Source: Nonomuraea sp. MG754425
GTDB taxonomy: Bacteria; Actinomycetota; Actinomycetes; Streptosporangiales; Streptosporangiaceae
Reading direction: 5' to 3'
DNA: 53,775 nt
Assembly: GCF_021699195.1 (NCBI RefSeq)
Contig: NZ_SSXE01000083.1
Location: forward strand, 1-53,775
Position numbers and translations under genes: made by a program. The stretch's first letter is position 1; each line of letters opens with the position of its first letter. Shown here piece by piece: positions 1 through 8,315 of this stretch. The notes beneath the pieces are model-generated. The model worked only from the letters and a program-made list of their open reading frames with translations. It had not been told where the DNA came from and searched no databases.

Positions 1-269
1 ACCTCCGCGTCTCCGGCCGTCTCCGCGCCGCCTACCGGCCCCGCCACCTCCACACCTCCGGCCGTCTCCGCTGCTACCGTCCTCGCCTCCTCTGCCGCAC
101 CCGCGGCTTCCGGCACATCACTCGCTCCTGACACACCTGTCACCCCCGGCACACCGTCCACACCCGCCGCCTCGGCCGCCCGGACGAGCATGTCCGGATC
201 CGCGTTTCCGGGCGGCTCGGATCCCGGCCCGCTCTTGACCCCACCCACGCCGGAAAGTATACGAACCAT
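1..269 (-). CDS. possible 5' part of an Ala/Gly/Val-rich protein, cut by the left edge
   Basis: An open minus-strand frame starts at an ATG ending at 269 and runs without a stop to the window edge. It reads as a low-complexity protein rich in Ala, Gly, Val and Glu (for example DVPEAAGAAEEARTVAAETA). No domain is recognisable and no Shine-Dalgarno sequence precedes the ATG. In DNA this GC-rich an open frame of 89 codons can occur by chance, and a good plus-strand promoter lies over its first codons, so I hold this call weakly. Confidence 0.3.
   Translation of the reverse strand, partial: MVRILSGVGGVKSGPGSEPPGNADPDMLVRAAEAAGVDGVPGVTGVSGASDVPEAAGAAEEARTVAAETAGGVEVAGPVGGAETAGDAE
235..263 (+). 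promoter_or_regulatory. sigma-70-like promoter TTGACC-N17-TATACG
   Basis: A -35 box TTGACC (235-240) and a -10 box TATACG (258-263) are separated by exactly 17 bases, on the plus strand. The predicted start near 270 would give the I36-like gene a leader of about 200 nt. No other plus-strand gene is near. Confidence 0.5.
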
Positions 270-430
270 TACTCTGAGCGTCCGAGACTGGCCACGGACT
301 GTCCGAGAACGGCGCGCCGGTGGCCTGTTCCGGACGAGTTCGCACGAGTCCGTCCGCCTCCCTGTTGGACACCCCGGCGGCACCGGTCAACTGGCACTGC
401 GCCGCCCCGGAAGCCTCCGGACCGCGGCCC

Positions 431-453
431 GTTCACACACGGTCGTTCACACA
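431..453 (+). repeat. direct repeat GTTCACACA, two copies 14 bp apart
   Basis: GTTCACACA occurs at 431-439 and again at 445-453, immediately before the ribosome binding site AGGGAG (455-460) of the I36-like gene. The position suggests a regulator site or an mRNA element, but the function is unknown. Confidence 0.4.
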
Positions 454-471
454 TAGGGAGCAGCAACCACC

Positions 472-882
472 ATGAGCGAGCACAGCGAGAAGGCCACCCG
501 CATCACCCGGCTCGGCAAGGCCCTCCTCTCCGGCGGAGTCACGGCCCTGGCCGCCGTGGCCCTGATGTCCGGGCCGGCCGCCGCCGCGCCGGGGCACCTG
601 AATGCCACGGAGCTGCAGCGGGCCAGAGCGGCATGCCCGTCCGGGTACGTGTGCATCTACCCCGACCAGGGCTCGGGCGGCAACCCGGCCACCTACTACC
701 GGTACGGCTCGTACAACCTGAGCAACGTCTTCGGTAACCGGCTGGTCGTCAACAACCAGACCGGCGGCGCGGGTCTGCGCCTCTGCACGTCCTACGGCGG
801 GCAGAACTGCGGCGCGCGTCTCGGCCCCGGCCAGTACGTGCGCAACCTCTCGCCGATCAACTCCATCCTCCTTGAGCCGTAA
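472..882 (+). CDS. secreted peptidase-inhibitor-I36-like small protein
   Basis: A 136-residue exoprotein. Residues 1-38 form a Sec signal: a charged start (SEHSEKATRITRLGK), a hydrophobic stretch (GGVTALAAVALMSG) and an Ala-rich cleavage region. The mature part is about 95 residues with four Cys in two pairs (CPSGYVC and CTSYGGQNC), the pattern of the peptidase inhibitor I36 / beta-gamma-crystallin-like exoproteins common in actinomycetes. These form one compact disulphide-stabilised domain, and some inhibit metalloproteases, as the Streptomyces inhibitor SMPI does. An AGGGAG site precedes the ATG. It is monocistronic, with its own upstream promoter and a hairpin 20 nt after the stop. The family is fairly sure. 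Inhibitor activity is inferred. Confidence 0.8.
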   Translation: MSEHSEKATRITRLGKALLSGGVTALAAVALMSGPAAAAPGHLNATELQRARAACPSGYVCIYPDQGSGGNPATYYRYGSYNLSNVFGNRLVVNNQTGGAGLRLCTSYGGQNCGARLGPGQYVRNLSPINSILLEP

Positions 883-901
883 CCACCGGCGCCGGTGAGC
901 A

Positions 902-938
902 GGCCGGGCCGGACCCACCCCTCGGGTCCGGCCCGGCC
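902..938. terminator. bidirectional hairpin terminator
   Basis: A perfect 15-bp stem (902-916 with 924-938, GGCCGGGCCGGACCC and its complement) closes a 7-nt loop. It lies between two convergent transcripts, 20 nt after the I36-like stop and 36 nt beyond the DUF6300 stop, so it probably ends both. Confidence 0.75.
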
Positions 939-973
939 CTTCGCGCGTGCGGGTCCGGACAACGGCGCGGGGT

Positions 974-1267
974 TCACCGGCGGTCGTCCGCGTCCGGGAT
1001 CGGCGGGCGGGCGTGCTCGATCCACCGGCGCAGCAGCCGGGCGAGCAGGGCGGCGTCCTGCCGGCGGGCCGTCGCGTGGACGGCGAAGTACGTGACGAGC
1101 GGCCCGGCGACCGGGTCATCGGCGTCGCAGCGGCCGCAGAGCAGCACCTCGCCGGCCCCGTGCACGACGCGGCCGGCGGCGTCCGGCCGGGTGTGCGGCA
1201 GGCGCAGGACGGCGAGGACCTCGCCGGTGCGGCAGCGCGGGCACGCGTCCTCCCGGGCGGCGCTCAC
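974..1267 (-). CDS. DUF6300 family protein (CxxC zinc-ribbon-like)
   Basis: A 97-residue protein. Two CxxC pairs (CPRC near residue 9 and CGRC near residue 45) suggest a zinc ribbon. Between and after them are family-typical stretches: RLPHTRPDAAGRVVHG, then DADDPVAGPLVTYFAVHA, then a Leu/Arg-rich helix ending in HARPPIPDADD. This matches DUF6300, a small actinobacterial family with no known function. Its GTG start overlaps the dnaE stop (GTGA), so it is translationally coupled to dnaE. Longer frames upstream are antisense to or inside dnaE and were ignored. Confidence 0.8.
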   Translation of the reverse strand: MSAAREDACPRCRTGEVLAVLRLPHTRPDAAGRVVHGAGEVLLCGRCDADDPVAGPLVTYFAVHATARRQDAALLARLLRRWIEHARPPIPDADDRR

Positions 1268-4200
1268 CCGCCGCCGATCGCCGTGGCCCCGAGCAGGGCC
1301 TTGATGTCGCCGTAGAAGGACGGCCCCGGGGTGACCTGGAAGGGGACCAGGTCGAGCAGCACGTTCGCGGCCTGCGGGCGACGCAGGTGCACGTGTACGG
1401 GCGCGCGCCCGGGGTGGGCGGTGAGGATGTGCTTGAACTCCCGCACGACCCGCGCGTTCAGTTGGCCTTCCTGGATCGAGATCACCACGGGCTGCTCGGC
1501 CCCCGACATGGAGACGTCGAGGACGGCGATGTCCTCGCCGTAGACGCTCAGCGACTCGTCGCGCACGTTGATCCGGCCCCGCACGGCGATCACGCGGTCC
1601 TCGGCCAGGGCCTCGCCGTACAGGGCGTACGTCTTGGGGAAGATCAGGCACTCCACGGCGGCGTCGTGGTCCTCAAGGGTGACGATCGCCCAGGGGCTGC
1701 CCTGCTTGGTGACCTTGCGTTGCAGGCCGGAGACGATGCCGCTCACCCGGGCCGCGCCGTCCTGGCGTCCGGAGGCGAGCAGGTCGGCGATCGTGGTGTC
1801 GCGGTTGGCGTCCAGGACGCGTTCGGCGCCGTCGAGGGGGTGGCTGGAGACGTACAGGCCGAGCATCTCCCGTTCGAAGGCGAGCAGGGTGGCCGGGTCC
1901 CACTCCCCCTCCGGGACGGCGACCGAGAACGCGCCGCTGTGGCCCGGCTCGCCGAACAGGGTGTCCTGGCCGTGGGCCTCGTTGCGTTTGACGTCGATGA
2001 CGGTGTCGATGGCCTGCTCGTGCACCGCGACCAGGGCCTTGCGGTGGTGGCCGAGGCCGTCGAACGCCCCGGCCTTGGCCAGCGACTCGATGACGCGCTT
2101 GTTGCAGACGACCGGCGGCACCTTGGTGAGGAAGTCGTCGAAGTCGGCGTAGGGGCCCTTGGCCTCGCGGGTGGCGACGACGGCGTCCACGACGTTGGCG
2201 CCCACGTTGCGGACGGCGCCGAGGCCGAAGCGAATGTCGGAGCCGACGGCGGCGAAGTCGAGCCTGCTCGCGTTGACGTCGGGCGGCAGCACCTTGATGC
2301 CGAGGCGGCGGCAGTCGGACAGGTAGACGGCCATCTTGTCCTTGTCGTCGCCGACGGAGGTGAGCAGCGCGGCGAGGTACTCGCAGGGGTGGTTGGCCTT
2401 GAGGTAGGCGGTCCAGTAGGAGACCAGGCCGTATCCGGCGGTGTGCGACTTGTTGAAGCCGTACCCGCTGAAGGGCACCAGCACGTCCCAGACCGCCTTG
2501 ACGGCCTGGCCGGAGAAGCCCTGCTCGCGCATGCCGGCCGAGAACCTGTCCCACTCGGCGTCCAGGACCTCTTTCTTCTTCTTGCCCATGGCCCGGCGCA
2601 GCAGGTCGGCGGCGCCGAGCGAGTAGCCGGCGAGCTGCTGGGCGATGGCCATCACCTGCTCCTGGAAGACGACCAGGTGGTAGGTGTCGCCGAGGATGGG
2701 TTCGAGAGCCTGTTCCAGTTCGGGGTGGATGGGTTCGACCTGCTGCTTGCCGGTCTTGCGCAGCGCGTAGTTGGTGTGGGCGTTCATCTCCATCGGTCCG
2801 GGCCGGTAGAGGGCGTTCACGGCCGCGATGTCGGTGAACGTGGTGGGCTGCATGAGCCGGAGCAGCACCCGCATGCCGCCGCTGTCGAGCTGGAAGACGC
2901 CGAGCGTGTCGCCGCGGGCGAGCAGCTCGTACGTGGTGGCGTCGTCCGTCGGGACCTCGAAGATGTCGATGTCGAGGCCCTTGTTGGCGCGGACGTTGGC
3001 GATGGCGTCGCCGATCACGGTCAGGTTGCGCAGGCCGAGGAAGTCCATCTTCAGCAGGCCCATGTCCTCGGCCTGCGTGAACGGGAAGCCGGTGATGACG
3101 GGGCCGCCCGCCTTGGGCTTGACCAGCGGCAGCACGTCGAGCAGCGGCTCGCTGGACAGGATCACGCCGGCGGCGTGCACGCCGGTGCCGCGGGTCAGGC
3201 CCTCGATGCCGGTCGCGGTGTCGATGACGCGTTTGACGTCGGGGTCCTGCTCGTACATGGTGCGCAGTTCGGCGGCCTCGCCGTGGCGGGGGTGGCCCTG
3301 GTCGTGGATGGCCGCCAGCGGGATCTCCTTGCCGCCGACGGCGGCGGGGAACGCCTTGGTGATGCGGTCGCCGACGGCGTACGGCAGGCCCAGCACCCGG
3401 CAGGAGTCCTTGACGGCGGCCTTGGCCTTGATGGTGCTGAACGTGACGATCTGGCAGACGCGGTCGTCGCCGTACTTGCGGGTGACGTAGTCGATCATCT
3501 CGTCCCGCCGCCGGTCGTCGAAGTCGAGGTCGACGTCCGGCATGGTGATGCGCTCGGGGTTGAGGAAGCGCTCGAAGATGAGCTTGTGCTCGATGGGGTC
3601 GAGCTGGGTGATGCCGGTGCAGTACGCCACCATCGACCCGGTGGCCGAGCCGCGGCCGGGGCCCAGGCCGATGCCCTGCTCGCGGGCGTGGCGGCAGATG
3701 TCGGCCACCACGAGGAAGTAACCGGGGAAGCCCATGGCGTCGATGACGCCCAGCTCGTAGTCGATGCGGTCGAGCACCTCGCGTGGCGGGTCGCCGCCGT
3801 AGCGGCGGCGGGCGCCGTCGAGGGTCTGCGTGCGCAGCCAGCTCGCCTCGCTCTCGCCGTCCGGGACGGGGAAGCGCGGTGTCAGGTCCCGGTGGGCGAA
3901 CACCTCGGCGTAGTCGCCGACCCGTTCGGCGATGAGCAGGGTGTTGTCGCACGCGCCGGGCACCTCGGCGTCCCACCGGGCGCGCATCTCGGCGGCGGGT
4001 TTGATGAAGTAGCCGCTGCCGCTGAACCGGAAGCGGTCGGCGTCGGCGAGCCGTTTGCCGGTGCCGACGCACAGCAGCGCGTCGTGCGCCTGGGCCTGGC
4101 CCTCGGTGACGTAGTGGGAGTCGTTGGTGGCCAGGGGCGGCAGGCCGAGTCTCCTGCCGAGGGACAGCAGGTCGTCGCGGACCCGGCGCTCGATGGCCAG

Positions 4201-4806
4201 ACCGTGGTCCATCAGCTCCAGGTAGTAGTCGCCGGGGCCGAAGATGTCGCGGTAGCGGGCGGCGGCCTCGACGGCCTGCTCGTACTGGCCGAGGCGGAGC
4301 CGGGTCTGCACCTCGCCGGAGGGGCAGCCGGTGGTGGCGATGACGCCGGCGCCGTGCTCGGCGAGCAGTTCGTCATCCATGCGCGGATATTTCTGGACGT
4401 GCCCTTCGAGCCAGGCACGGGACTGGAGGCGGAACAGGTTGCGCAGGCCCCGGGCGTCGGCCGCCCACATCGTCATGTGCGTGTACAGGCCGCGCCCGGA
4501 GACGTCGCCGCCCTCGCCGGTGTCGTCGTTCGAGCGGCGCAGGGTCAGGTTGTCGCTGTAGTACACCGGCCCGCGGTGGTGCCGGGAGACGGGGGCGACG
4601 TACGCCTCGATGCCGATGACAGGCTTGACGCCCGCCCGGCGTGCGGCCTGGTGGAACTCGTACGCCCCGTGCACGTTGCCGTGGTCGCTCATCGCGACGG
4701 CGGGCATGCCCTGCCGGGCCACCTCGTCCATGAGCAGCCCGACCTTGGCGGCGCCGTCGAGCATGCTGTACTCGGTGTGCACGTGCAGATGGACGAAGGA
4801 TTCCAC
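1264..4806 (-). CDS. dnaE: DNA polymerase III alpha subunit
   Basis: The replicative C-family polymerase, 1180 residues, the usual size for actinobacterial DnaE1. The protein opens with the PHP domain (HLHVHTEYSMLDG at residues 6-18). The polymerase core follows: GRGSATGS near 387 and the catalytic acidic motif PDVDLDFDDRR near 420, then palm and fingers with GVFQLDSGGM, YRPGPME and FNKSHTAGYG. An OB fold lies near 1015-1060. The GTG start was chosen because AGGAG precedes it by 10 nt and the PHP motif begins at once. The frame stays open further upstream but would run into the divergent LysR gene. It resembles housekeeping DnaE1 more than the mutagenic DnaE2, but paralogues exist, so whether it is the only copy cannot be told here. 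Confidence 0.95.
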   Translation of the reverse strand: MESFVHLHVHTEYSMLDGAAKVGLLMDEVARQGMPAVAMSDHGNVHGAYEFHQAARRAGVKPVIGIEAYVAPVSRHHRGPVYYSDNLTLRRSNDDTGEGGDVSGRGLYTHMTMWAADARGLRNLFRLQSRAWLEGHVQKYPRMDDELLAEHGAGVIATTGCPSGEVQTRLRLGQYEQAVEAAARYRDIFGPGDYYLELMDHGLAIERRVRDDLLSLGRRLGLPPLATNDSHYVTEGQAQAHDALLCVGTGKRLADADRFRFSGSGYFIKPAAEMRARWDAEVPGACDNTLLIAERVGDYAEVFAHRDLTPRFPVPDGESEASWLRTQTLDGARRRYGGDPPREVLDRIDYELGVIDAMGFPGYFLVVADICRHAREQGIGLGPGRGSATGSMVAYCTGITQLDPIEHKLIFERFLNPERITMPDVDLDFDDRRRDEMIDYVTRKYGDDRVCQIVTFSTIKAKAAVKDSCRVLGLPYAVGDRITKAFPAAVGGKEIPLAAIHDQGHPRHGEAAELRTMYEQDPDVKRVIDTATGIEGLTRGTGVHAAGVILSSEPLLDVLPLVKPKAGGPVITGFPFTQAEDMGLLKMDFLGLRNLTVIGDAIANVRANKGLDIDIFEVPTDDATTYELLARGDTLGVFQLDSGGMRVLLRLMQPTTFTDIAAVNALYRPGPMEMNAHTNYALRKTGKQQVEPIHPELEQALEPILGDTYHLVVFQEQVMAIAQQLAGYSLGAADLLRRAMGKKKKEVLDAEWDRFSAGMREQGFSGQAVKAVWDVLVPFSGYGFNKSHTAGYGLVSYWTAYLKANHPCEYLAALLTSVGDDKDKMAVYLSDCRRLGIKVLPPDVNASRLDFAAVGSDIRFGLGAVRNVGANVVDAVVATREAKGPYADFDDFLTKVPPVVCNKRVIESLAKAGAFDGLGHHRKALVAVHEQAIDTVIDVKRNEAHGQDTLFGEPGHSGAFSVAVPEGEWDPATLLAFEREMLGLYVSSHPLDGAERVLDANRDTTIADLLASGRQDGAARVSGIVSGLQRKVTKQGSPWAIVTLEDHDAAVECLIFPKTYALYGEALAEDRVIAVRGRINVRDESLSVYGEDIAVLDVSMSGAEQPVVISIQEGQLNARVVREFKHILTAHPGRAPVHVHLRRPQAANVLLDLVPFQVTPGPSFYGDIKALLGATAIGGG

Positions 4807-4905
4807 CGGCTGATCACTCCTGCTGGTTGTAGTCTCCGGGGGTGGCCCGCGACATTCGACCCGAGAGCAGGTGGGGTTGTCCAACAATCGACACACCGAT
4901 TCATC

Positions 4906-4920
4906 ACAACCAATGGTTGT
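4906..4920. promoter_or_regulatory. 15-bp perfect palindrome over the LysR start codon
   Basis: ACAACCAATGGTTGT is a perfect palindrome with 7-bp arms around a central A, and it contains the ATG at 4913. A related half-site pair GTTGTCCAAC lies at 4876-4885. Together they look like operator sites for autoregulation of the LysR gene and perhaps for control of the divergent dnaE promoter. Confidence 0.5.
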
Positions 4921-5866
4921 CGCCGATGATGAGGCTGAGCTGGATCTCGGCGCGGTGCGCGCCTTCGTCGCCGTCACCGAGGAGCGTTACTTCAGCGAGG
5001 CCGCGGCCCGTCTGGGGGTCACCCAACAGGCCGTCTCGAAGCGGATCGCGAAGCTGGAGTCCGACCTGGGGCTGAGGCTGCTCTCCCGCACCCGCACGGG
5101 TGCCGAACCGACCGAGGACGGCCGGACGTTCCTGCCGCACGCCCGCGCCCTGATCGGGATCGCCGACCAGGCGCGGGAGGTGCTGCGCGGCCGGCGGCGC
5201 GCGCTGCGGGTGGACGTCCTGGACACGAGGCTGGCCCCGGTCGACCTGATCAGGGCCTTCCACCGGCGCAACGAGGGCGTGGACGTCGAGATCGTCACCT
5301 CCGACGGACTCAGGAGCGTGCGCGGCGCGCTCGATCGCGGGTCCGTGGACGCCGCCTTCTGCCGGGTGAGCGGCCCGCTGGAGGAACTCGACGCCGTGCC
5401 GGCGTTCCTGGAGCCGGCGCGGCTGCTCGTCAGCCGGCGCCATCCGCTGGCCGGACGCGCGGCGGTGCGGATGGCGGAGCTGTCGGGGTCGGTGGTGTGG
5501 ATGCCCGGCAACGTCCCCGGCAGCGAGTGGACCGAGTTCTACCACCTGCTCGGGGCCGCGTTCGGCGTCGAGATCGACACATCGGGGCCCGACTTCGGCT
5601 GGGATCACTTCGTGACCGACGTCGGCGCGGGGCGCGGGGTCAGCCTCGTCGGCGAGACGATGCGGCTGCCCTGGCATCCCGACACAGTGCAGGTCCCGCT
5701 CGTCGAGCCGGTGCCCACCTACCCGTCGTCGCTGCTGTTCCACCGGCGTAACCGGCATCCGGCGCTGGCGGCCCTGGTCGCCTTCGTGGCCGGCAACCGC
5801 CCGGTCTTCGATCCGCGGCGTCAGTGGCTGCCCGAAGCCGATCGGGCCGCCTTCAGCCGCCGCTGA
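4913..5866 (+). CDS. LysR-family transcriptional regulator
   Basis: A 317-residue LTTR. The N-terminal winged HTH is at residues 10-68 (LGAVRAFVAVTEERYFSEAA then LGVTQQAVSKRIAKLE). The rest is the LysR substrate-binding fold, ending with PSSLLFHRRNRHPALAALVAF. No ligand can be predicted. The frame is open from a GTG at 4871, but LTTRs normally start only a few residues before the first helix, so ATG 4913 is preferred. Neither start has a Shine-Dalgarno sequence, so the transcript may be leaderless. It is divergent from dnaE, with about 106 nt between the starts. Confidence 0.85.
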   Translation: MVVADDEAELDLGAVRAFVAVTEERYFSEAAARLGVTQQAVSKRIAKLESDLGLRLLSRTRTGAEPTEDGRTFLPHARALIGIADQAREVLRGRRRALRVDVLDTRLAPVDLIRAFHRRNEGVDVEIVTSDGLRSVRGALDRGSVDAAFCRVSGPLEELDAVPAFLEPARLLVSRRHPLAGRAAVRMAELSGSVVWMPGNVPGSEWTEFYHLLGAAFGVEIDTSGPDFGWDHFVTDVGAGRGVSLVGETMRLPWHPDTVQVPLVEPVPTYPSSLLFHRRNRHPALAALVAFVAGNRPVFDPRRQWLPEADRAAFSRR

Positions 5867-6037
5867 AAGATCACAAACGTCGCCCTTGCCCACCGCGGCC
5901 CCGGCCCGGCTCCCTGTCGGCCCTTCAGCCGATCGCCACTGACATGCACGCGCCGTCCCGCTCCGGTGACCTCTGGTGAGAAGGGGGACGCGCGTCTACG
6001 CTTGGCACAAGATCCCCTGTAGCTGGGAGGCTCCGCC

Positions 6038-7078
6038 ATGCCGACCGAGATCAGCGGCTCGACGCCCACCGGGCCGGAAGACCGGGACGCCACGCGGTTC
6101 GTCATCGACGAGGCGCTCGGGTACGTCTACGCGGGCGCGCTACGGGCGGTCGCCGCCCTCGGCGTCGCCGACCTGCTGGCCGGCGGGCCGCTCACGGTGG
6201 CGGAGCTGGCCGGGCGCGCGGAGGTGCACGAGGTGCCCCTGCGCCGGGTCCTGCGGGTGCTGGCCACGCGCGGCATCTTCGAGGAACTGGCCGACGGGCG
6301 CTTCGGCCTCACCGCGGCCGGGCAGGCGCTGCGCTCGGACGCGCCCCTGTCGGCACGGCCGGCCGTCCTCATGCTCACCGACACCACCCTGTGGCGGCCC
6401 GTCGGCGAGGTGGAGCTGTCGCTGCGGCGGGGCGGCTCGGTGTTCGAGGACATCTTCGGCATGTCGTTCTTCGACTACGTCGCCAGGAACCAGCAGACCG
6501 CGACCGCCTTCCACAGCGGCATGGCCGCCTTCTCCGACCAGGAGAACGAGCCGCTCGCCGCCGCGTACGACTTCCCGGCGTCCGGGGTCGTGGTCGACGT
6601 CGGCGGCGGTCACGGCGGGTTCCTGCTGGAGGTGCTGCGCCGGCACCCCGGCCTCGACGGCGTGCTGATGGACGAGCCGCACGTGGTGGCCGAGCACCGG
6701 CTCGACGTCGAGGAGGTCAAGGGCCGCTGGCGGCCGGCCCCCGGCGACTTCTTCGCCGAGGTGCCCGCCGGTGCGGACGTCTACATGATCAAGCGCATCC
6801 TGCACGACTGGGACGACGAGAGCTGCGTGCGCATCCTGCGCAACTGCCGCCGGGCGATGAACGACGGCGGGCGCATCCTGGTCCTCGACGCGGTCATCCC
6901 GCCCGGCAACGAGCCCCACCAGGCCAAGGCCGTGGACATGATGCTGATGACCGCCTTCCCCGGGCGCGAGCGCACCGAGGCCGAGTTCGCGGAGCTGTTC
7001 ACCGCCGCCGGGCTGCGGCCGGCGCGGATCATCCCCACGGGGACGGTGGTCTCGATCGTCGAGGGCGTCGAACCGTAG
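6038..7078 (+). CDS. SAM-dependent O-methyltransferase (Methyltransf_2 type)
   Basis: A 346-residue small-molecule methyltransferase. The first 110 residues form a dimerisation/winged-helix domain (LGVADLLAGGPLTVAELAGRA, RVLRVLATRGIFEE). The Rossmann domain carries the SAM motif VVDVGGGHGGF near 188 and the class signature MIKRILHDWDDE near 245, whose His is the general base in O-methyltransferases of the acetylserotonin and polyketide type. GGGAGG lies 8 nt before the ATG. Neighbours give no pathway, so the acceptor is unknown. In actinomycetes such enzymes usually tailor aromatic secondary metabolites. Confidence 0.88.
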   Translation: MPTEISGSTPTGPEDRDATRFVIDEALGYVYAGALRAVAALGVADLLAGGPLTVAELAGRAEVHEVPLRRVLRVLATRGIFEELADGRFGLTAAGQALRSDAPLSARPAVLMLTDTTLWRPVGEVELSLRRGGSVFEDIFGMSFFDYVARNQQTATAFHSGMAAFSDQENEPLAAAYDFPASGVVVDVGGGHGGFLLEVLRRHPGLDGVLMDEPHVVAEHRLDVEEVKGRWRPAPGDFFAEVPAGADVYMIKRILHDWDDESCVRILRNCRRAMNDGGRILVLDAVIPPGNEPHQAKAVDMMLMTAFPGRERTEAEFAELFTAAGLRPARIIPTGTVVSIVEGVEP

Positions 7079-7103
7079 CGATCGCGGGCGGCCCGTTGCG
7101 GCC

Positions 7104-8180
7104 TCACAGGCAGGAGAGCCGGACGGGGCCGGCCGCCATCGCCTGGTCGCCCGTCGTGTTCCCCTTGCCGGTGTCACGTATCTCCACCATGACCAGGCCG
7201 CCGGCGACCGTGACCGGCGACGGCGCCGCCACCCACGTGCCCTGCCGCATGCGCTGGTCGAGGGTGAACTCCGCGACCGTGCGGGCGCCCTCGTCGAAGC
7301 CGTCGCTGACCGTGTACCAGACGCGCTGGGCGGCCAGGCCGGACTTGGGCACGTACACGCCCACCGCGCACCGGTGCCGGCCGCGCAGGCCGGTGGTGAA
7401 CCGCCACTGGAACGCGTTGCCCCGCACGCCGACCGCCTTGGGGTCGTACGTCCGCTCCGAGAACAGGAACCCGTTCCCGCAGCCGGCGCCGGTCCAGCCG
7501 GGCGCCTTGGCGTCCTTCCAGCCGTTCCGGCCCGGGGCGCCGATGATGCGCACGCTGCGGCTGCCGTCGCGTGGGCAACTGGGACCGGCGACCGCCGTGA
7601 ACGCGATCCCGGCCCCGCCCTGGCGCGCCGCCGCACCCGGCGCGGCGCTCTGCTGCCCGGTCGCCCGGGTCGTGGCGGACGCGGGCGGCCGGGACGGCGC
7701 GGCGGAGGCGGCGGTGGGCTCCCGGCCCTGGTTGACCAGGATCGCCGCGACCAGCCCGGCCTGCACGAGCACCCCGGCGATCACCCACACCGAGCCGCGC
7801 GGCCATCGCCTCGGCGGCTTTTCCGCCGGTCGTGCCGGCTCGGTGGGAGCCTGCGCCTCGGACGTGGCCGGCTGTGGTGGACACGCCAAGGTCGCGGCTG
7901 CCCGCGGTGGGCTCATCGGGGTCGCGGCTGCCTGCGGCGGGTGCGCCGGGGTCGCGGAGAACGGTCGGACCTGGCGGAACCGCACGGTGTCCGATGCCTC
8001 ATCGCCTGTCGCACCGGCCTGTCCGACCGGTCCCTGCCCCTGCGCCTGTTCGCTCGCTGGTGCCTGCTCGTGCCCCGGCACCCGTTCGCTTCCCCGTGCC
8101 CGTTCACTCCCCTGCCCCTGTTCGCCGCCCTGCGTCCGGCCCTGCCGGTGCCGCCCGGCCGGAGTTTTCCTGCTCGACAT
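7104..8180 (-). CDS. single-pass membrane protein with Gln/Pro-rich cytoplasmic tail
   Basis: About 358 residues, function unknown. The start at 8180 is chosen because AGGGGG precedes it by 4 nt; the frame stays open another 87 nt upstream. The first ~110 residues are low complexity and hydrophilic, with loose repeats of the type SERARGSERVPGHEQ, followed by Ala/Pro-rich stretches. One transmembrane helix follows (VWVIAGVLVQAGLVAAILV). The outer part has a Ser/Ala/Pro linker, then a 170-residue domain with four Cys (CPRDGS, CGNGF, HRCAVGVYVP and the C-terminal LSCL) that looks like a beta-sandwich. The layout resembles actinobacterial proteins sometimes labelled adhesin-like, but I do not recognise the domain. 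It converges on the methyltransferase gene with 25 nt between stops. Confidence 0.7.
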   Translation of the reverse strand: MSSRKTPAGRHRQGRTQGGEQGQGSERARGSERVPGHEQAPASEQAQGQGPVGQAGATGDEASDTVRFRQVRPFSATPAHPPQAAATPMSPPRAAATLACPPQPATSEAQAPTEPARPAEKPPRRWPRGSVWVIAGVLVQAGLVAAILVNQGREPTAASAAPSRPPASATTRATGQQSAAPGAAARQGGAGIAFTAVAGPSCPRDGSRSVRIIGAPGRNGWKDAKAPGWTGAGCGNGFLFSERTYDPKAVGVRGNAFQWRFTTGLRGRHRCAVGVYVPKSGLAAQRVWYTVSDGFDEGARTVAEFTLDQRMRQGTWVAAPSPVTVAGGLVMVEIRDTGKGNTTGDQAMAAGPVRLSCL

Positions 8181-8315
8181 CGCGCCCCCTGGAAGTCGGC
8201 TGCCGCTCTCCCTCGGAGCGGCTCTCCGCTTCTGGATACGCCGGGGCATGATGACCAGCCTGGCCACGGTGATGACCAGTGTTGACCACCTGACCGGCCA
8301 CGCGGGCGAGCGGCG

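Noticed and set aside
1387..4929. 1180-codon open frame on the plus strand
   Set aside because: Antisense shadow of dnaE. It is Val/Asp/Gly-rich with no domain, as expected when G/C-ending codons are read in reverse.
4807..4977. Longer dnaE start (57 extra residues)
   Set aside because: It would overlap the divergent LysR gene. The GTG with AGGAG directly before the PHP motif is better.
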